Position numbers and translations under genes: made by a program
Assembly: GCA_001298575.1 (NCBI GenBank)
Contig: LJCV01000133.1
Location: forward strand, 27,540 to 91,539
Reading direction: 5' to 3'
Source: Actinobacteria bacterium OK074
GTDB lineage: Bacteria > Actinomycetota > Actinomycetes > Streptomycetales > Streptomycetaceae
DNA length: 64,000 nucleotides
Part shown: in pieces, positions 16,576 to 25,384 of the stretch
Numbering within the stretch: the stretch's first letter is position 1
Layout: each line of letters opens with the position of its first letter
The notes under the pieces: generated by a model
Databases searched by the model: none
The model's input: the letters and a program-made list of their open reading frames with translations, nothing else
Told to the model about the DNA's origin: nothing

Positions 16576-17001
16576 GCCCCCGAAGACGGCGGGGCGGCGA
16601 CCGGCGGATCGGCGGACGTGGCCGCACGGGATCGCCCGGCGGCGGCCGACCGGAATCGGCTGAGGCTCCGCCGGGACCAGCCGGGCCGGTCGGGAGGGGC
16701 GGGCTCGCCCTGGTCGGCAGGGCCGGTCGACCGTACGTGACCATGTCTGACCGCATCTAGTGGATTTTGAGTGGTTACGGGGTGTGACTCGGGCCACGAA
16801 GATTGGGCGTAACACTCCTCGGAACTGCGCGATGACCTAAGAGGTGACAGCCGAGGAGGGAATACGGACGCCGTTCAAGGCGCTGTGCATCTTCCCGGCC
16901 CTTCGCCCGCGCCGTCGGCCCATCCCCAGTCGGCGGTCGTCGGCTCCTGTCCGTCCTGGACGGGGCCGGAAGCCGTTTTCCAACGTTCCGAGAGGTTGTT
17001 C
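16576..17001 (+). other. hrdB upstream region
   Basis: This 426-bp gap precedes the hrdB start and should contain its promoters. AT-richer sequence lies at 16740-16850. A GGGAAT motif at 16858-16863 could be the -35 of a SigR-type promoter. No gene is apparent in it. Confidence 0.5.
16858..16884 (+). promoter_or_regulatory. Candidate SigR-type promoter of hrdB
   Basis: GGGAAT at 16858-16863 matches the SigR -35. Eighteen bases later the sequence is GCTGTG rather than the consensus GTT. In S. coelicolor hrdB has a SigR-dependent second promoter (established), so the position is reasonable. The -10 mismatch keeps confidence low. Confidence 0.3.
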
Positions 17002-18537
17002 GTGTCGGCCAGCACATCCCGTACGCTCCCGCCGGAGATCGCCGAATCCATCTCTGTCATGGCGCTCATCGAGCGGGGAAAGGCTGAGGGGCAGATCGCC
17101 GGCGACGACGTGCGTCGGGCCTTCGAAGCTGACCAGATTCCGGCCACTCAGTGGAAGAACGTACTGCGCAGCCTCAACCAGATCCTCGAGGAAGAGGGTG
17201 TGACGCTGATGGTCAGTGCCGCGGAGCCCAAGCGCACCCGAAAGAGCGTCGCAGCGAAGAGTCCGGCCAAGCGCACCGCCACCAAGACGGTCGCGGCCAA
17301 GACGGTGACGACCAAGAAGGCCACCGCCGTCGCGGCCCCGGCCGCCCCCGCCGTGGCCGCTCCCGTCGCGGACGACGCGTCCGCCGGGAAGGCCGTGGCC
17401 AAGAAGGCGACGCCCGCGAAGAAGGCCGTCGCGAAGAAGACGGTCGCCAAGAAGACGGCGGCCAAGAAGACCGACGCCAAGAAGGACGACGTCGAGCTGG
17501 TCGACGAAGAGCTCGAGGAGACCCCCGGCAAGGCCGGCGAGGAGCCCGAGGGCACGGAGAACGCCGGCTTCGTCCTGTCCGACGAGGACGAGGACGACGC
17601 GCCCGCCCAGCAGGTCGCCGCCGCCGGTGCCACCGCGGACCCGGTCAAGGACTACCTCAAGCAGATCGGCAAGGTCCCCCTCCTCAACGCCGAGCAGGAG
17701 GTCGAACTCGCCAAGCGCATCGAGGCCGGTCTGTTCGCCGAGGACAAGCTGGCCAACGCCGACAAGCTCGCTCCCAAGCTCAAGCGTGAGCTGGAGATCA
17801 TCGCCGAGGACGGCCGCCGCGCCAAGAACCACCTCCTGGAGGCCAACCTCCGTCTGGTGGTCTCCCTGGCCAAGCGCTACACCGGCCGCGGCATGCTCTT
17901 CCTGGACCTCATCCAGGAGGGCAACCTCGGTCTGATCCGCGCGGTCGAGAAGTTCGACTACACCAAGGGCTACAAGTTCTCCACGTACGCCACCTGGTGG
18001 ATCCGTCAGGCCATCACGCGCGCGATGGCCGACCAGGCCCGCACCATCCGTATCCCGGTGCACATGGTCGAGGTCATCAACAAGCTCGCGCGCGTGCAGC
18101 GCCAGATGCTCCAGGACCTGGGCCGCGAGCCCACCCCGGAGGAGCTGGCCAAGGAACTCGACATGACCCCCGAGAAGGTCATCGAGGTCCAGAAGTACGG
18201 CCGTGAGCCCATCTCGCTGCACACCCCCCTGGGCGAGGACGGCGACAGCGAGTTCGGTGACCTCATCGAGGACTCCGAGGCCGTCGTCCCGGCCGACGCG
18301 GTCAGCTTCACGCTCCTCCAGGAGCAGCTGCACTCCGTCCTGGACACCCTGTCCGAGCGCGAGGCGGGCGTCGTCTCGATGCGCTTCGGTCTCACCGACG
18401 GTCAGCCGAAGACCCTCGACGAGATCGGCAAGGTCTACGGCGTCACGCGCGAGCGGATCCGTCAGATCGAGTCCAAGACGATGTCGAAGCTCCGCCACCC
18501 GTCCCGTTCCCAGGTCCTGCGCGACTACCTGGACTAG
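17002..18537 (+). CDS. hrdB: Principal RNA polymerase sigma factor HrdB
   Basis: A 511-aa essential sigma-70 factor, the same length as S. coelicolor HrdB. Residues 1-75 include region 1.1-like sequence. Residues about 75-165 are a Lys/Ala/Thr-rich, disordered lineage-specific segment. Regions 1.2-4 follow: [21 protein letters not shown], then the 2.3-2.4 core [17 protein letters not shown], and region 4 [21 protein letters not shown]. The GTG at 17002 has GAGAGG upstream. A very strong hairpin follows the stop. It should be transcribed at a high level throughout growth. Confidence 0.98.
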   Translation: MSASTSRTLPPEIAESISVMALIERGKAEGQIAGDDVRRAFEADQIPATQWKNVLRSLNQILEEEGVTLMVSAAEPKRTRKSVAAKSPAKRTATKTVAAKTVTTKKATAVAAPAAPAVAAPVADDASAGKAVAKKATPAKKAVAKKTVAKKTAAKKTDAKKDDVELVDEELEETPGKAGEEPEGTENAGFVLSDEDEDDAPAQQVAAAGATADPVKDYLKQIGKVPLLNAEQEVELAKRIEAGLFAEDKLANADKLAPKLKRELEIIAEDGRRAKNHLLEANLRLVVSLAKRYTGRGMLFLDLIQEGNLGLIRAVEKFDYTKGYKFSTYATWWIRQAITRAMADQARTIRIPVHMVEVINKLARVQRQMLQDLGREPTPEELAKELDMTPEKVIEVQKYGREPISLHTPLGEDGDSEFGDLIEDSEAVVPADAVSFTLLQEQLHSVLDTLSEREAGVVSMRFGLTDGQPKTLDEIGKVYGVTRERIRQIESKTMSKLRHPSRSQVLRDYLD

Positions 18538-18571
18538 GAACGGCCGCTCCCCGGCCGGGGAGCACCGTGTG

Positions 18572-18621
18572 ATCGCCCGAGGGCCCGGCCTCCACGACGG
18601 AGGACCGGGCCCTCGGGCGAT
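18572..18621 (+). terminator. Strong hairpin terminator of hrdB
   Basis: The left arm starts ATCGCCCGAGGGCCCGG (18572) and the right arm ends CCGGGCCCTCGGGCGAT (18621). With inner CCTCC/GGAGG pairs the stem is 22 bp, with one bulged A and a 5-base loop. It starts 34 bases after the hrdB stop. Confidence 0.9.
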
Positions 18622-18693
18622 GTTGCGTGTGCGCGACGCGCCCGGGTGAATCACTGTGGGTGTTCCATGACCACCTCACCGTCAGGAGCGCGC

Positions 18694-19515
18694 ATGCGTC
18701 GTCCCCTCGTCCGAGCGCTGGCCCTCGGGGCCGCGGCAGCGGTGATACCGCTGGCGTCCCCCGCGCCCGCCACCGCCGACAGCATCGTCATCGGCGGCTA
18801 TCCGGTCGACGTCGCCCAGAGCCCCTGGGCGGTCGCGCTGTCCAGCCGTGACCGGTTCGGAGGTACGCGGGCGGGGCAGTTCTGCGGCGGGGTGGTGATC
18901 GGCCCGTCCACCGTCCTGACCGCGGCCCACTGCCTCGGCTCGCCGGTCCTGGGGGGCGCGCCGCAGCAGTCGGGCGACCTGAAGGTCATCGCGAACCGTA
19001 CGGACCTGGTGTCGGCGCAGGGCCAGGAGATCCCGGTGAGCGCGACCTGGATCAACCCGGGCTACGACAGCGACACGAACGCCGGCGACTTCGCCGTCCT
19101 CACGCTGGCCTCGCCGCTGCCCGAAAGCTCGGTCATCCGTATGGCCGCGGCCGGAGATCCCGCCTACACGCCGGGAACGGCCGCCGTGGTCTACGGCTGG
19201 GGCGACACCACCGGCGGCGGCACCTACCCGACCAGGCTGCGCGCGTCGAACGTGCACGTCCTGCCCGACAGCACCTGCGCGCAGGCGTATGCCCGGGGCT
19301 CGGACGGCACCTACGTGGCCGCCTCCATGCTGTGCGCGGGGGAGACCGCGGGAGGCCGGGACGCCTGCCAGGGGGACAGCGGCGGACCGCTGGTCGCCCA
19401 GGGACGTCTGATCGGCCTGGTGTCGTGGGGGAGCGGCTGCGGTCTCGTCGGGTACCCGGGCGTGTACACCCGGGTCTCGGACGTCGTCAGCACGCTGAGC
19501 GGGAGTCCCGGGTGA
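18694..19515 (+). CDS. Secreted trypsin-like serine protease (S1 family)
   Basis: A 273-aa preprotein. The Sec signal peptide MRRPLVRALALGAAAAVIPL ends with a probable ATA site near residue 29. The mature chain begins near IVIGGYPV, where S1 enzymes start. The triad lies in TAAHC (His), NAGDFAVL (Asp) and CQGDSGGPL (Ser). Four cysteines fit two conserved disulfides. CAGGAG precedes the ATG at 18694; the frame is open 16 codons further up. It is convergent with the small gene at 19701, with a shared hairpin between. Confidence 0.92.
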   Translation: MRRPLVRALALGAAAAVIPLASPAPATADSIVIGGYPVDVAQSPWAVALSSRDRFGGTRAGQFCGGVVIGPSTVLTAAHCLGSPVLGGAPQQSGDLKVIANRTDLVSAQGQEIPVSATWINPGYDSDTNAGDFAVLTLASPLPESSVIRMAAAGDPAYTPGTAAVVYGWGDTTGGGTYPTRLRASNVHVLPDSTCAQAYARGSDGTYVAASMLCAGETAGGRDACQGDSGGPLVAQGRLIGLVSWGSGCGLVGYPGVYTRVSDVVSTLSGSPG

Positions 19516-19614
19516 GCCCGAGGAAGGCCGCCGAGCGCTGCTCCTGAGCCGTTTCCTGCGTCCCGGCGCCGACGGTGAGCCGTAGGCGTAGGGAACCACG
19601 AAATGGTACGAGTA

Positions 19615-19649
19615 CGGGCGGACCCCCCTCTTTCAAGGGTGTCCGCCCG
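19615..19649. terminator. Bidirectional terminator
   Basis: The stem CGGGCGGAC (19615-19623) / GTCCGCCCG (19641-19649), with extra inner A/T-containing pairs, lies between the convergent protease gene and zinc-ribbon gene. Confidence 0.7.
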
Positions 19650-19700
19650 CTTGCCGGTCCGGCCCCGGCGCCGGCACTCGCTCGTCGTTGATGCGAAGTG

Positions 19701-19937
19701 TCAGCGCTCTTCCTCGGAGGCGCTTGCCTGAGCCTGAGCGGACGTCAGTCGCTCCGTCTCATCCTGTATGTCAGCGGCGATCTTCTTGAGTTCCGGCTCG
19801 AACTTGCGACCGTGGTGGGCGCAGAAGAGCAGTTCTCCACCGCTCAGGAGGCGCACGCGAAGGTACGCCTGGGCACCGCAGCGGTCGCAGCGGTCAGCGG
19901 CCGTCAGCGGGGTCGCGGTTGTCAGAACAGTAGTCAC
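19701..19937 (-). CDS. Small zinc-ribbon protein (DUF7455-type)
   Basis: A 78-aa soluble protein. CDRCGAQAYLRVRLLSGGELLFCAHHGRKF gives a CxxC plus CxHH metal site at residues 17-44, followed by a charged helix ending SASEEER. The function is unknown; it is widespread in Streptomyces as I recall. The GTG at 19937 has AGAGG four bases upstream. Its upstream region carries a perfect 13-bp palindrome at 19952-19964. Confidence 0.85.
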   Translation of the reverse strand: MTTVLTTATPLTAADRCDRCGAQAYLRVRLLSGGELLFCAHHGRKFEPELKKIAADIQDETERLTSAQAQASASEEER

Positions 19938-20402
19938 GTCGCCTCTTCTCTAGCTCGACGAGCTGTCGTACCAGGGTCAACATCCAACCAGGCCGAAAAC
20001 GTTCCCGCTCGCGGCTTCTCCTCGAAAAATTTCTTTCCGGGCCGGCTGTCTGCTGCCGGTTGGCGGCGAATGAGCCGTAGTGCGTGTCAGTGTGTCTTAC
20101 GGTTTCGCGCTGTGGGTCGGTTGTCCTGCGGGTGTCTTGCAGGTGGTACGTCCTCCCGGCTGGATTGCCGGTTGTTCATGAGGACGTGCCCGGAGCCTAA
20201 ATGGTTCATGCCTCGAAGGGAACGTGATATGTACTTCACTCCATCGAGGGATCGAACGCCCGTGCGACGCTCGACTAGTCTGTGACGATGCCGAGGGTGG
20301 TGTTACAACGGCCCTACCAGGCATCGGTACCCTCGGACCGGCAACCGTAGCCCGACCCTCGCCCAAGAGGGCCCAACTGAAATTCAGCGAGGAGCGAACC
20401 GC
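19938..20402. other. Divergent promoter region of the zinc-ribbon gene and parE
   Basis: This is a 465-bp gap. The palindrome AGCTCGACGAGCT (19952-19964) lies 15 bases upstream of the minus-strand GTG. For parE, TCGAAC at 20252-20257 and TAGTCT at 20276-20281 (18-bp spacer) form a possible promoter about 120 bases before the GTG. No small gene is evident. Confidence 0.45.
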
Positions 20403-22526
20403 GTGACCGCCGATACGTCCGTGCCGTCCACAGCGCTGCTGACCGGAGCAGACCGGGACGGTTCCAACTACACCGCGCGGCACCTGCTCGTCCTTGAGGG
20501 GCTCGAAGCGGTCCGCAAGCGCCCCGGTATGTACATCGGATCGACCGACAGTCGCGGTCTGATGCACTGCCTCTGGGAGATCATCGACAACTCCGTCGAC
20601 GAGGCCCTCGGTGGCTACTGCGACCACATCGACGTGATCCTGCACGACGACGCCTCCGTCGAGGTCCGGGACAACGGCCGCGGCATCCCCGTCGACGTCG
20701 AGCCCAAGACCGGCCTGTCCGGCGTCGAGGTCGTCATGACCAAGCTGCACGCCGGCGGCAAGTTCGGCGGCGGCTCGTACGCGGCCTCCGGCGGTCTGCA
20801 CGGCGTCGGCGCCTCGGTGGTGAACGCCCTCTCCGCGCGCCTCGACGTCGAGGTCGACCGCAATGGCCAGACGCACGCCATCAGCTTCCGCCGCGGGGTG
20901 CCGGGAGAGTTCGCCACGGCCGGTCCCGACTCCGGGTTCGAGGCCACGGGCGGTCTGCGCAAGACCAAGAAGATCGCCAGGACCCGTACCGGCACGCGCG
21001 TGCGGTACTGGGCCGACCGGCAGATCTTCCTCAAGGACGCCAAGCTCTCCCTGGAGCACCTGCACCAGCGCGCCCGCCAGACCGCCTTCCTGGTGCCCGG
21101 CCTGACCATCGTCGTCCGCGACGAGTTCGGTCTGGGCGAGGGCAGCAGCAAGGGCGAGGAGTCCTTCCGCTTCGACGGCGGCATCAGCGAGTTCTGCGAG
21201 TACCTCGCCGTCGACAAGCCGGTCTGCGACGTCCTCCGCTTCTCCGGGCAGGGCAGCTTCAAGGAGACCGTTCCGGTTCTCGACGACAAGGGGCAGATGA
21301 CCCCCACCGAGGTGACCCGCGAACTCGGTGTCGACGTCGCCATGCGCTGGGGTACCGGCTACGACACGACGGTCAGGTCGTTCGTCAACATCATCGCCAC
21401 CCCGAAGGGCGGCACCCATGCCGCCGGCTTCGAGCAGGCCATCGTCAAGACGCTGAACGAGGTGCTGCGGGCGAAGAAGCTGCTCCGCGTCGCCGAGGAC
21501 GGCATCATCAAGGACGACGCCCTTGAGGGCCTCACCGCGGTGGTCACCGTCCGGCTGGCCGAACCGCAGTTCGAGGGGCAGACGAAGGAGATCCTCGGCA
21601 CCTCGGCGGCCCGGCGCATCGTCCTGAACGTGGTCTCCAACGAACTCAAGACCTTCCTGACGTCCACGAAGCGGGACCAGGCAGCGCAGGCCCGTGTCGT
21701 CCTGGAGAAGGCCGTCGCGGCGGCCCGTACCCGGGTCGCGGCCCGCCAGCACAAGGACGCACAGCGCCGCAAGACGGCCCTGGAGACCTCGTCGCTGCCC
21801 GCCAAGCTCGCCGACTGCCGCAGCGACGACGTCGAGCGCAGCGAACTCTTCATCGTCGAGGGCGACTCGGCGCTCGGTACGGCGAAGCTCGCCCGCAACT
21901 CCGAGTTCCAGGCGCTGCTGCCGATCCGCGGCAAGATCCTCAACGTCCAGAAGTCGTCCGTCACCGACATGCTGAAGAACGTCGAGTGCGGCGCGATCAT
22001 CCAGGTCATAGGAGCGGGGTCGGGCCGGACCTTCGACATCGACGCGGCCCGCTACGGCAAGATCATCATGATGACCGACGCCGATGTGGACGGGTCGCAC
22101 ATCCGGTGCCTGCTGCTGACGCTGTTCCAGCGCTACATGCGGCCCATGGTGGAGGCGGGACGGGTGTTCGCCGCGGTGCCGCCGCTGCACCGCATCGAGC
22201 TCATCCAGCCCAGGAAGGGCCAGGACAAGTACGTCTACACGTACTCGGACCGCGAACTGCGCGAGAAGCTCCTGGAGTTCCAGAGCAAGGGCGTGCGGTA
22301 CAAGGACTCCATCCAGCGCTACAAGGGCCTCGGCGAGATGGACGCCGACCAGCTGGCCGAGACGACGATGGACCCCCGCCACCGCACCCTGCGCCGGATC
22401 AACCTCTCCGACCTGGACGCGGCCGAGTCGGTGTTCGACCTGCTGATGGGGAACGACGTGGCGCCGCGGAAGGAGTTCATTTCCAGCTCGGCGGCGACGT
22501 TGGACCGGTCACGCATCGATGCGTGA
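20403..22526 (+). CDS. parE: DNA topoisomerase IV subunit B (ParE-type gyrB paralogue)
   Basis: A 707-aa type II topoisomerase subunit that, with ParC (41385-43853), decatenates chromosomes. The GHKL ATPase domain is at about 25-230 (EIIDNSVDEALGG, VRDNGRGIPV, GGLHGVGASVVNALS) and the transducer at 240-420. The TOPRIM domain has EGDSALGTAK and MMTDADVDGSHI. The C-terminal YKGLGEMDADQL is intact. EGDSALGTAK in place of the GyrB-type EGDSAGGSAK, and separation from a gyrA gene, favour ParE. The GTG at 20403 follows GAGGAGCG. An intergenic repeat with a 26-bp hairpin follows. Confidence 0.95.
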   Translation: MTADTSVPSTALLTGADRDGSNYTARHLLVLEGLEAVRKRPGMYIGSTDSRGLMHCLWEIIDNSVDEALGGYCDHIDVILHDDASVEVRDNGRGIPVDVEPKTGLSGVEVVMTKLHAGGKFGGGSYAASGGLHGVGASVVNALSARLDVEVDRNGQTHAISFRRGVPGEFATAGPDSGFEATGGLRKTKKIARTRTGTRVRYWADRQIFLKDAKLSLEHLHQRARQTAFLVPGLTIVVRDEFGLGEGSSKGEESFRFDGGISEFCEYLAVDKPVCDVLRFSGQGSFKETVPVLDDKGQMTPTEVTRELGVDVAMRWGTGYDTTVRSFVNIIATPKGGTHAAGFEQAIVKTLNEVLRAKKLLRVAEDGIIKDDALEGLTAVVTVRLAEPQFEGQTKEILGTSAARRIVLNVVSNELKTFLTSTKRDQAAQARVVLEKAVAAARTRVAARQHKDAQRRKTALETSSLPAKLADCRSDDVERSELFIVEGDSALGTAKLARNSEFQALLPIRGKILNVQKSSVTDMLKNVECGAIIQVIGAGSGRTFDIDAARYGKIIMMTDADVDGSHIRCLLLTLFQRYMRPMVEAGRVFAAVPPLHRIELIQPRKGQDKYVYTYSDRELREKLLEFQSKGVRYKDSIQRYKGLGEMDADQLAETTMDPRHRTLRRINLSDLDAAESVFDLLMGNDVAPRKEFISSSAATLDRSRIDA

Positions 22527-22534
22527 CGCTGCGC

Positions 22535-22576
22535 TGGGCCTGGGCCTGGGCCTGGGCCTGGGCCTGGGCCTGGGCG
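22535..22576 (+). repeat. Seven 6-bp tandem repeats after parE
   Basis: TGGGCC is repeated seven times directly after the parE stop codon. It would read as Trp-Ala repeats in one frame but is not translated. It abuts copy 2 of the dispersed element. Confidence 0.85.
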
Positions 22577-22658
22577 GGGGCGCCCGGTAGCTCGGGGGCG
22601 GGGGTGCGTTGGCGACTGCGGGTACGCCGTGGTGGTCCGCGCGGTTCCCCGCGCCCCT
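22576..22658 (-). repeat. Dispersed intergenic element, copy 2
   Basis: This is an inverted copy of 114-196, about 84% identical by eye. Its AGGGGCGCGGGGAAC end is extended into one arm of the long hairpin at 22638-22739. Confidence 0.7.
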
Positions 22659-22739
22659 GAAGGCCGGGCTGTGCCTCGGGCTTTTCACAAGGCGGGGCGC
22701 AGCCCCTGCCTTGCCTTCAGGGGCGCGGGGAACCGCGCG
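22638..22739. terminator. 26-bp perfect inverted repeat (terminator-like)
   Basis: The left arm at 22638-22663 (CGCGCGGTTCCCCGCGCCCC...) is perfectly complementary to the right arm at 22714-22739, with a 50-base loop. This GGTTCCCCGCGCCCCT motif recurs downstream of genes in Streptomyces from memory. It probably ends parE transcription. Confidence 0.75.
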
Positions 22740-22945
22740 ATCAGCCCCCACCCACCCGCACCCGAACGCCCGCCCCGAGACCCCCCGCCAGGCGATCTCC
22801 ACCCGCGGGTGGAGGCTTCGGCGGGGAGCGGCTCCACCCTTGATCCACCCCTGCTCCGATCCCCTGGCCTGCCGGATTCCGTAATTTCGGAGGGGTCGGC
22901 GGCAACCGCTGCCGGCACCACCCCTTCCGTCCGACGGAGGCAGTG

Positions 22946-23470
22946 ATGTCCGGGCTCACCGATGTTCTGCTGGTCTGCGCAGTCGTCGTTCTGGTTGTCT
23001 CACGTCAGGTTCGCGCGCAGCGGATCGGTACGGACCGCCGCTGGTGGGTGCTTCCCGCCGTGCTCGGCTTTCTTGCCCTGCGCGAGTCGGGACTCGTCGA
23101 TCCCCGGCACCGGGCCGAGTCGGTCGTGCTGCTCGGCGTCGAACTGGTCATCGGCCTCGCGACAGGGGCCGGCTGGGCGTTCACCACACGCGTGTGGGCG
23201 GAGCCCGACGGCAGCGTGTGGAGCAAGGGCACCAGGGCCACCCTCGGCATATGGGTCGTCGGCATCGCGCTGCGCGTCGGCGTGTACGGGATCGGCGCGG
23301 CGCTCGGCGTACGCCAGGACACCTCCGCCGTGCTGTTCGCGCTCGCGGTGACGCTGCTGGTCCGCTCCGGAATCCTGGTGCTGCGGGCGCAGTCCCTGGA
23401 CCGGTCGTCGGGAGAAGCCGCGGCGTACGGTGGCGGCCTGCCCCGTTTCCCGAGGAAGGAGCGCGTATGA
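22946..23470 (+). CDS. Small membrane protein, DUF1453/CcdC-like
   Basis: A 174-aa protein with four to five hydrophobic segments: residues 4-19, then RWWVLPAVLGFLAL, VVLLGVELVIGLATGAGW, LGIWVVGIALRVGVYGIGAALG and AVLFALAVTLLVRSGILVL. The basic loop SRQVRAQRI after the first segment fits DUF1453-type proteins. The function is unknown. GGAGG lies five bases before the ATG at 22946. Its stop overlaps the kinase start (ATGA), so the two are translationally coupled. Confidence 0.75.
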   Translation: MSGLTDVLLVCAVVVLVVSRQVRAQRIGTDRRWWVLPAVLGFLALRESGLVDPRHRAESVVLLGVELVIGLATGAGWAFTTRVWAEPDGSVWSKGTRATLGIWVVGIALRVGVYGIGAALGVRQDTSAVLFALAVTLLVRSGILVLRAQSLDRSSGEAAAYGGGLPRFPRKERV

Positions 23471-24618
23471 CGGAGAACGTCTGGACGCGCTGGCCGTCCC
23501 GCGAGGCTCTGGAAGCCGCCGAGAAGCCGCTGGCCAGGCGTGTGCTGAGCCGAACCGTGCGGACCCTGGTCCTCGGCATGCTGCTGTGGGGCGCCTACAA
23601 CAGCGCCGACGTCCGCGGTTGGCGCCTGCTCGTGGGCGTGGTGGGTGTCCTGCTGAGCGCCGCGGTGGCCTGGGGCTTCTGGCGGGCGACGCTGGCGCAC
23701 CGGCTGTGGCCGTCGCTGGCTCTGGTGACCGTTCTCCTGGGGCTCGCGGTCGTCGGGCCGATGGCCGGGTTCCGGGTTCCCGCGCTGATCCTGTGGTGCG
23801 GGTGCGCCGTCTCCGCGTTGGAGCGGCTGCCCCTCGCGGCGGCACTGCCCGTGGCCTCGGTCGCCCTCGCCGCGTACGCCGCCGTCAACAACGACGTATG
23901 GCTGACGACCGCGGCCACGACGGTGGGGCTCGGTCTCGCCGGATACGTCCTGCGGCTGGACGCGGAGGCGCGTGGCAGTGCCCTGCGGCTGCTGGCCCAG
24001 GAACGGGCGGCGCGGGCGGCGGAGGCGGAGTCGGCGGCGCTGGCGGAGCGGGCCAGGATCGCGCGGGAGATCCACGACGTGCTGGCGCACAGCCTCTCCG
24101 CACAGCTCGTCCACCTGGAGGCGGCCCGGCTGCTGATCGAGAGGGGAGCCGACCGGGACCGGATACTCGAACGGGTCGTGGCGGCACGGGGCATGGCGCG
24201 CGACGGTCTGGCCGAAACACGGCAGGCGCTGTCCGCGCTGCGCGGTGAGATGTCCCCGCTGGAGGACTTCCTGAGCGAGCTGGTCTCCGCCACGGACGGT
24301 GCGGACGTCACCGTTGCGGGTGAACGGCGGCAGCTGCCGGCGGAGGCGTCGCAGGCGGTGCGCAGAGTCGCCCAGGAGGCGCTGACGAACGCTCGCAAGC
24401 ACGCCCCCCGGGCGAAGGTGCGGGTACGGCTGGAGTACGGCGACGGCGAGGTCACCCTGGACGTCAGGGACACCGGCGGTTCGCCGGGGGAACTCAGTGG
24501 TTCGGGTGCGGGGTACGGTCTGCGGGGCATGCGGGAGCGTGCCGAGTTGCTGGGCGGTTCGCTGGAGGCGGGACCGCACGAGGAGGGGTTTGTGGTGACG
24601 TTGAAGGTGCCCGCATGA
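23467..24618 (+). CDS. Sensor histidine kinase, NarL-partner (HisKA_3) type
   Basis: A 383-aa membrane kinase. About five TM segments lie in residues 30-165 with almost no extracytoplasmic domain, suggesting a membrane-derived signal. A coiled stretch (165-195) leads to the HisKA_3 motif REIHDVLAHSL with His203. The HATPase domain follows (NARKHA, then GYGLRGMRERAELLGG). The ATG overlaps the preceding stop by 4 bp, and the response regulator follows 13 bp downstream. The signal is unknown. Confidence 0.93.
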   Translation: MTENVWTRWPSREALEAAEKPLARRVLSRTVRTLVLGMLLWGAYNSADVRGWRLLVGVVGVLLSAAVAWGFWRATLAHRLWPSLALVTVLLGLAVVGPMAGFRVPALILWCGCAVSALERLPLAAALPVASVALAAYAAVNNDVWLTTAATTVGLGLAGYVLRLDAEARGSALRLLAQERAARAAEAESAALAERARIAREIHDVLAHSLSAQLVHLEAARLLIERGADRDRILERVVAARGMARDGLAETRQALSALRGEMSPLEDFLSELVSATDGADVTVAGERRQLPAEASQAVRRVAQEALTNARKHAPRAKVRVRLEYGDGEVTLDVRDTGGSPGELSGSGAGYGLRGMRERAELLGGSLEAGPHEEGFVVTLKVPA

Positions 24619-24631
24619 GGGAGCGGACGGC

Positions 24632-25324
24632 ATGACGGAGGACGGGGGGACGAAGTCGGCGCGGGTCGTCGTGGTGGACGACCAGACGGTGGTGCGTGAG
24701 GGCATCGTGATGCTGCTGGGGCTGCTGCCCGGTGTCGAGGTCGTGGGCGCGGCCGGTGACGGGCTGGAGGCGGTGCAACTGGTGGCCGAACTCGCCCCGG
24801 ACGTCGTCCTGATGGACCTGCGCATGCCGCGCTGCGACGGGGTGGAGGCGACCCGGCGCATCCGGGCGGAGTACCCGGGCACCCAGGTCGTCGTGCTGAC
24901 CACGTTCGCGGACGACGACTCGCTGTTCCCGGCCCTGCGGGCGGGCGCGCGCGGCTATCTCACCAAGGACGCGGGCGGCGAGGAGATCGTCCGGGCCGTG
25001 CACGACGTGCTGTCCGGCCAGGCCGGGCTGTCGCCGAGCATCCAACGGCGGCTGCTGGAGCGGGTGTCGGGCGTGGAACCGGTCGTACCGCAGTCGGCGC
25101 AGCCGCCGGACGGGCTCACCGCGCGGGAGACCGAGGTGCTCGTCCTGATCGCCGACGGGTTCAGCAACCAGCAGATCGCGCACCAGCTGCATGTCTCCAC
25201 GGCCACGGTCAAGACGCACATCAACAACCTCTTCGCCAAGACGGGGCTCAAGGACCGTGCGCAGGCGGTCCGTTACGCCTATGCGAAGGGCCTGGCACGG
25301 CCCCGCGCCGACGGAGTCACCTGA
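24632..25324 (+). CDS. NarL/LuxR-family response regulator
   Basis: A 230-aa protein. The receiver domain has DD at 16-17, phospho-acceptor D62 in LMDLRMP and the conserved K in GYLTKDA. The LuxR helix-turn-helix is at about 148-210 (LTARETEVLVLIADGFSNQQIAHQLHVSTATVKTHINNLFAKTG). It pairs with the kinase directly upstream. Targets are not evident; the co-oriented transporter genes downstream are possible. Confidence 0.94.
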   Translation: MTEDGGTKSARVVVVDDQTVVREGIVMLLGLLPGVEVVGAAGDGLEAVQLVAELAPDVVLMDLRMPRCDGVEATRRIRAEYPGTQVVVLTTFADDDSLFPALRAGARGYLTKDAGGEEIVRAVHDVLSGQAGLSPSIQRRLLERVSGVEPVVPQSAQPPDGLTARETEVLVLIADGFSNQQIAHQLHVSTATVKTHINNLFAKTGLKDRAQAVRYAYAKGLARPRADGVT

Positions 25325-25384
25325 TGGGGTGAAGCGCGCGGGGAAGAAGAGTCGGGGATCTTCCCGTTCTGTCCATCCTTGGGC

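Noticed and set aside
16837..18654. 605-aa minus-strand open frame opposite hrdB
   Set aside because: It is the reverse of the hrdB coding sequence. Its Leu/Gly/Asp/Arg composition is the usual GC-rich antisense artefact.
20097..22382. 761-aa minus-strand open frame opposite parE
   Set aside because: It is a shadow of the parE codons, Val/Leu/Gly/Asp-rich, with no ribosome binding site or family motif.
22535..22576. Trp-Ala repeat peptide encoded after parE
   Set aside because: It is only a reading of a TGGGCC slippage tract in a shadow frame.
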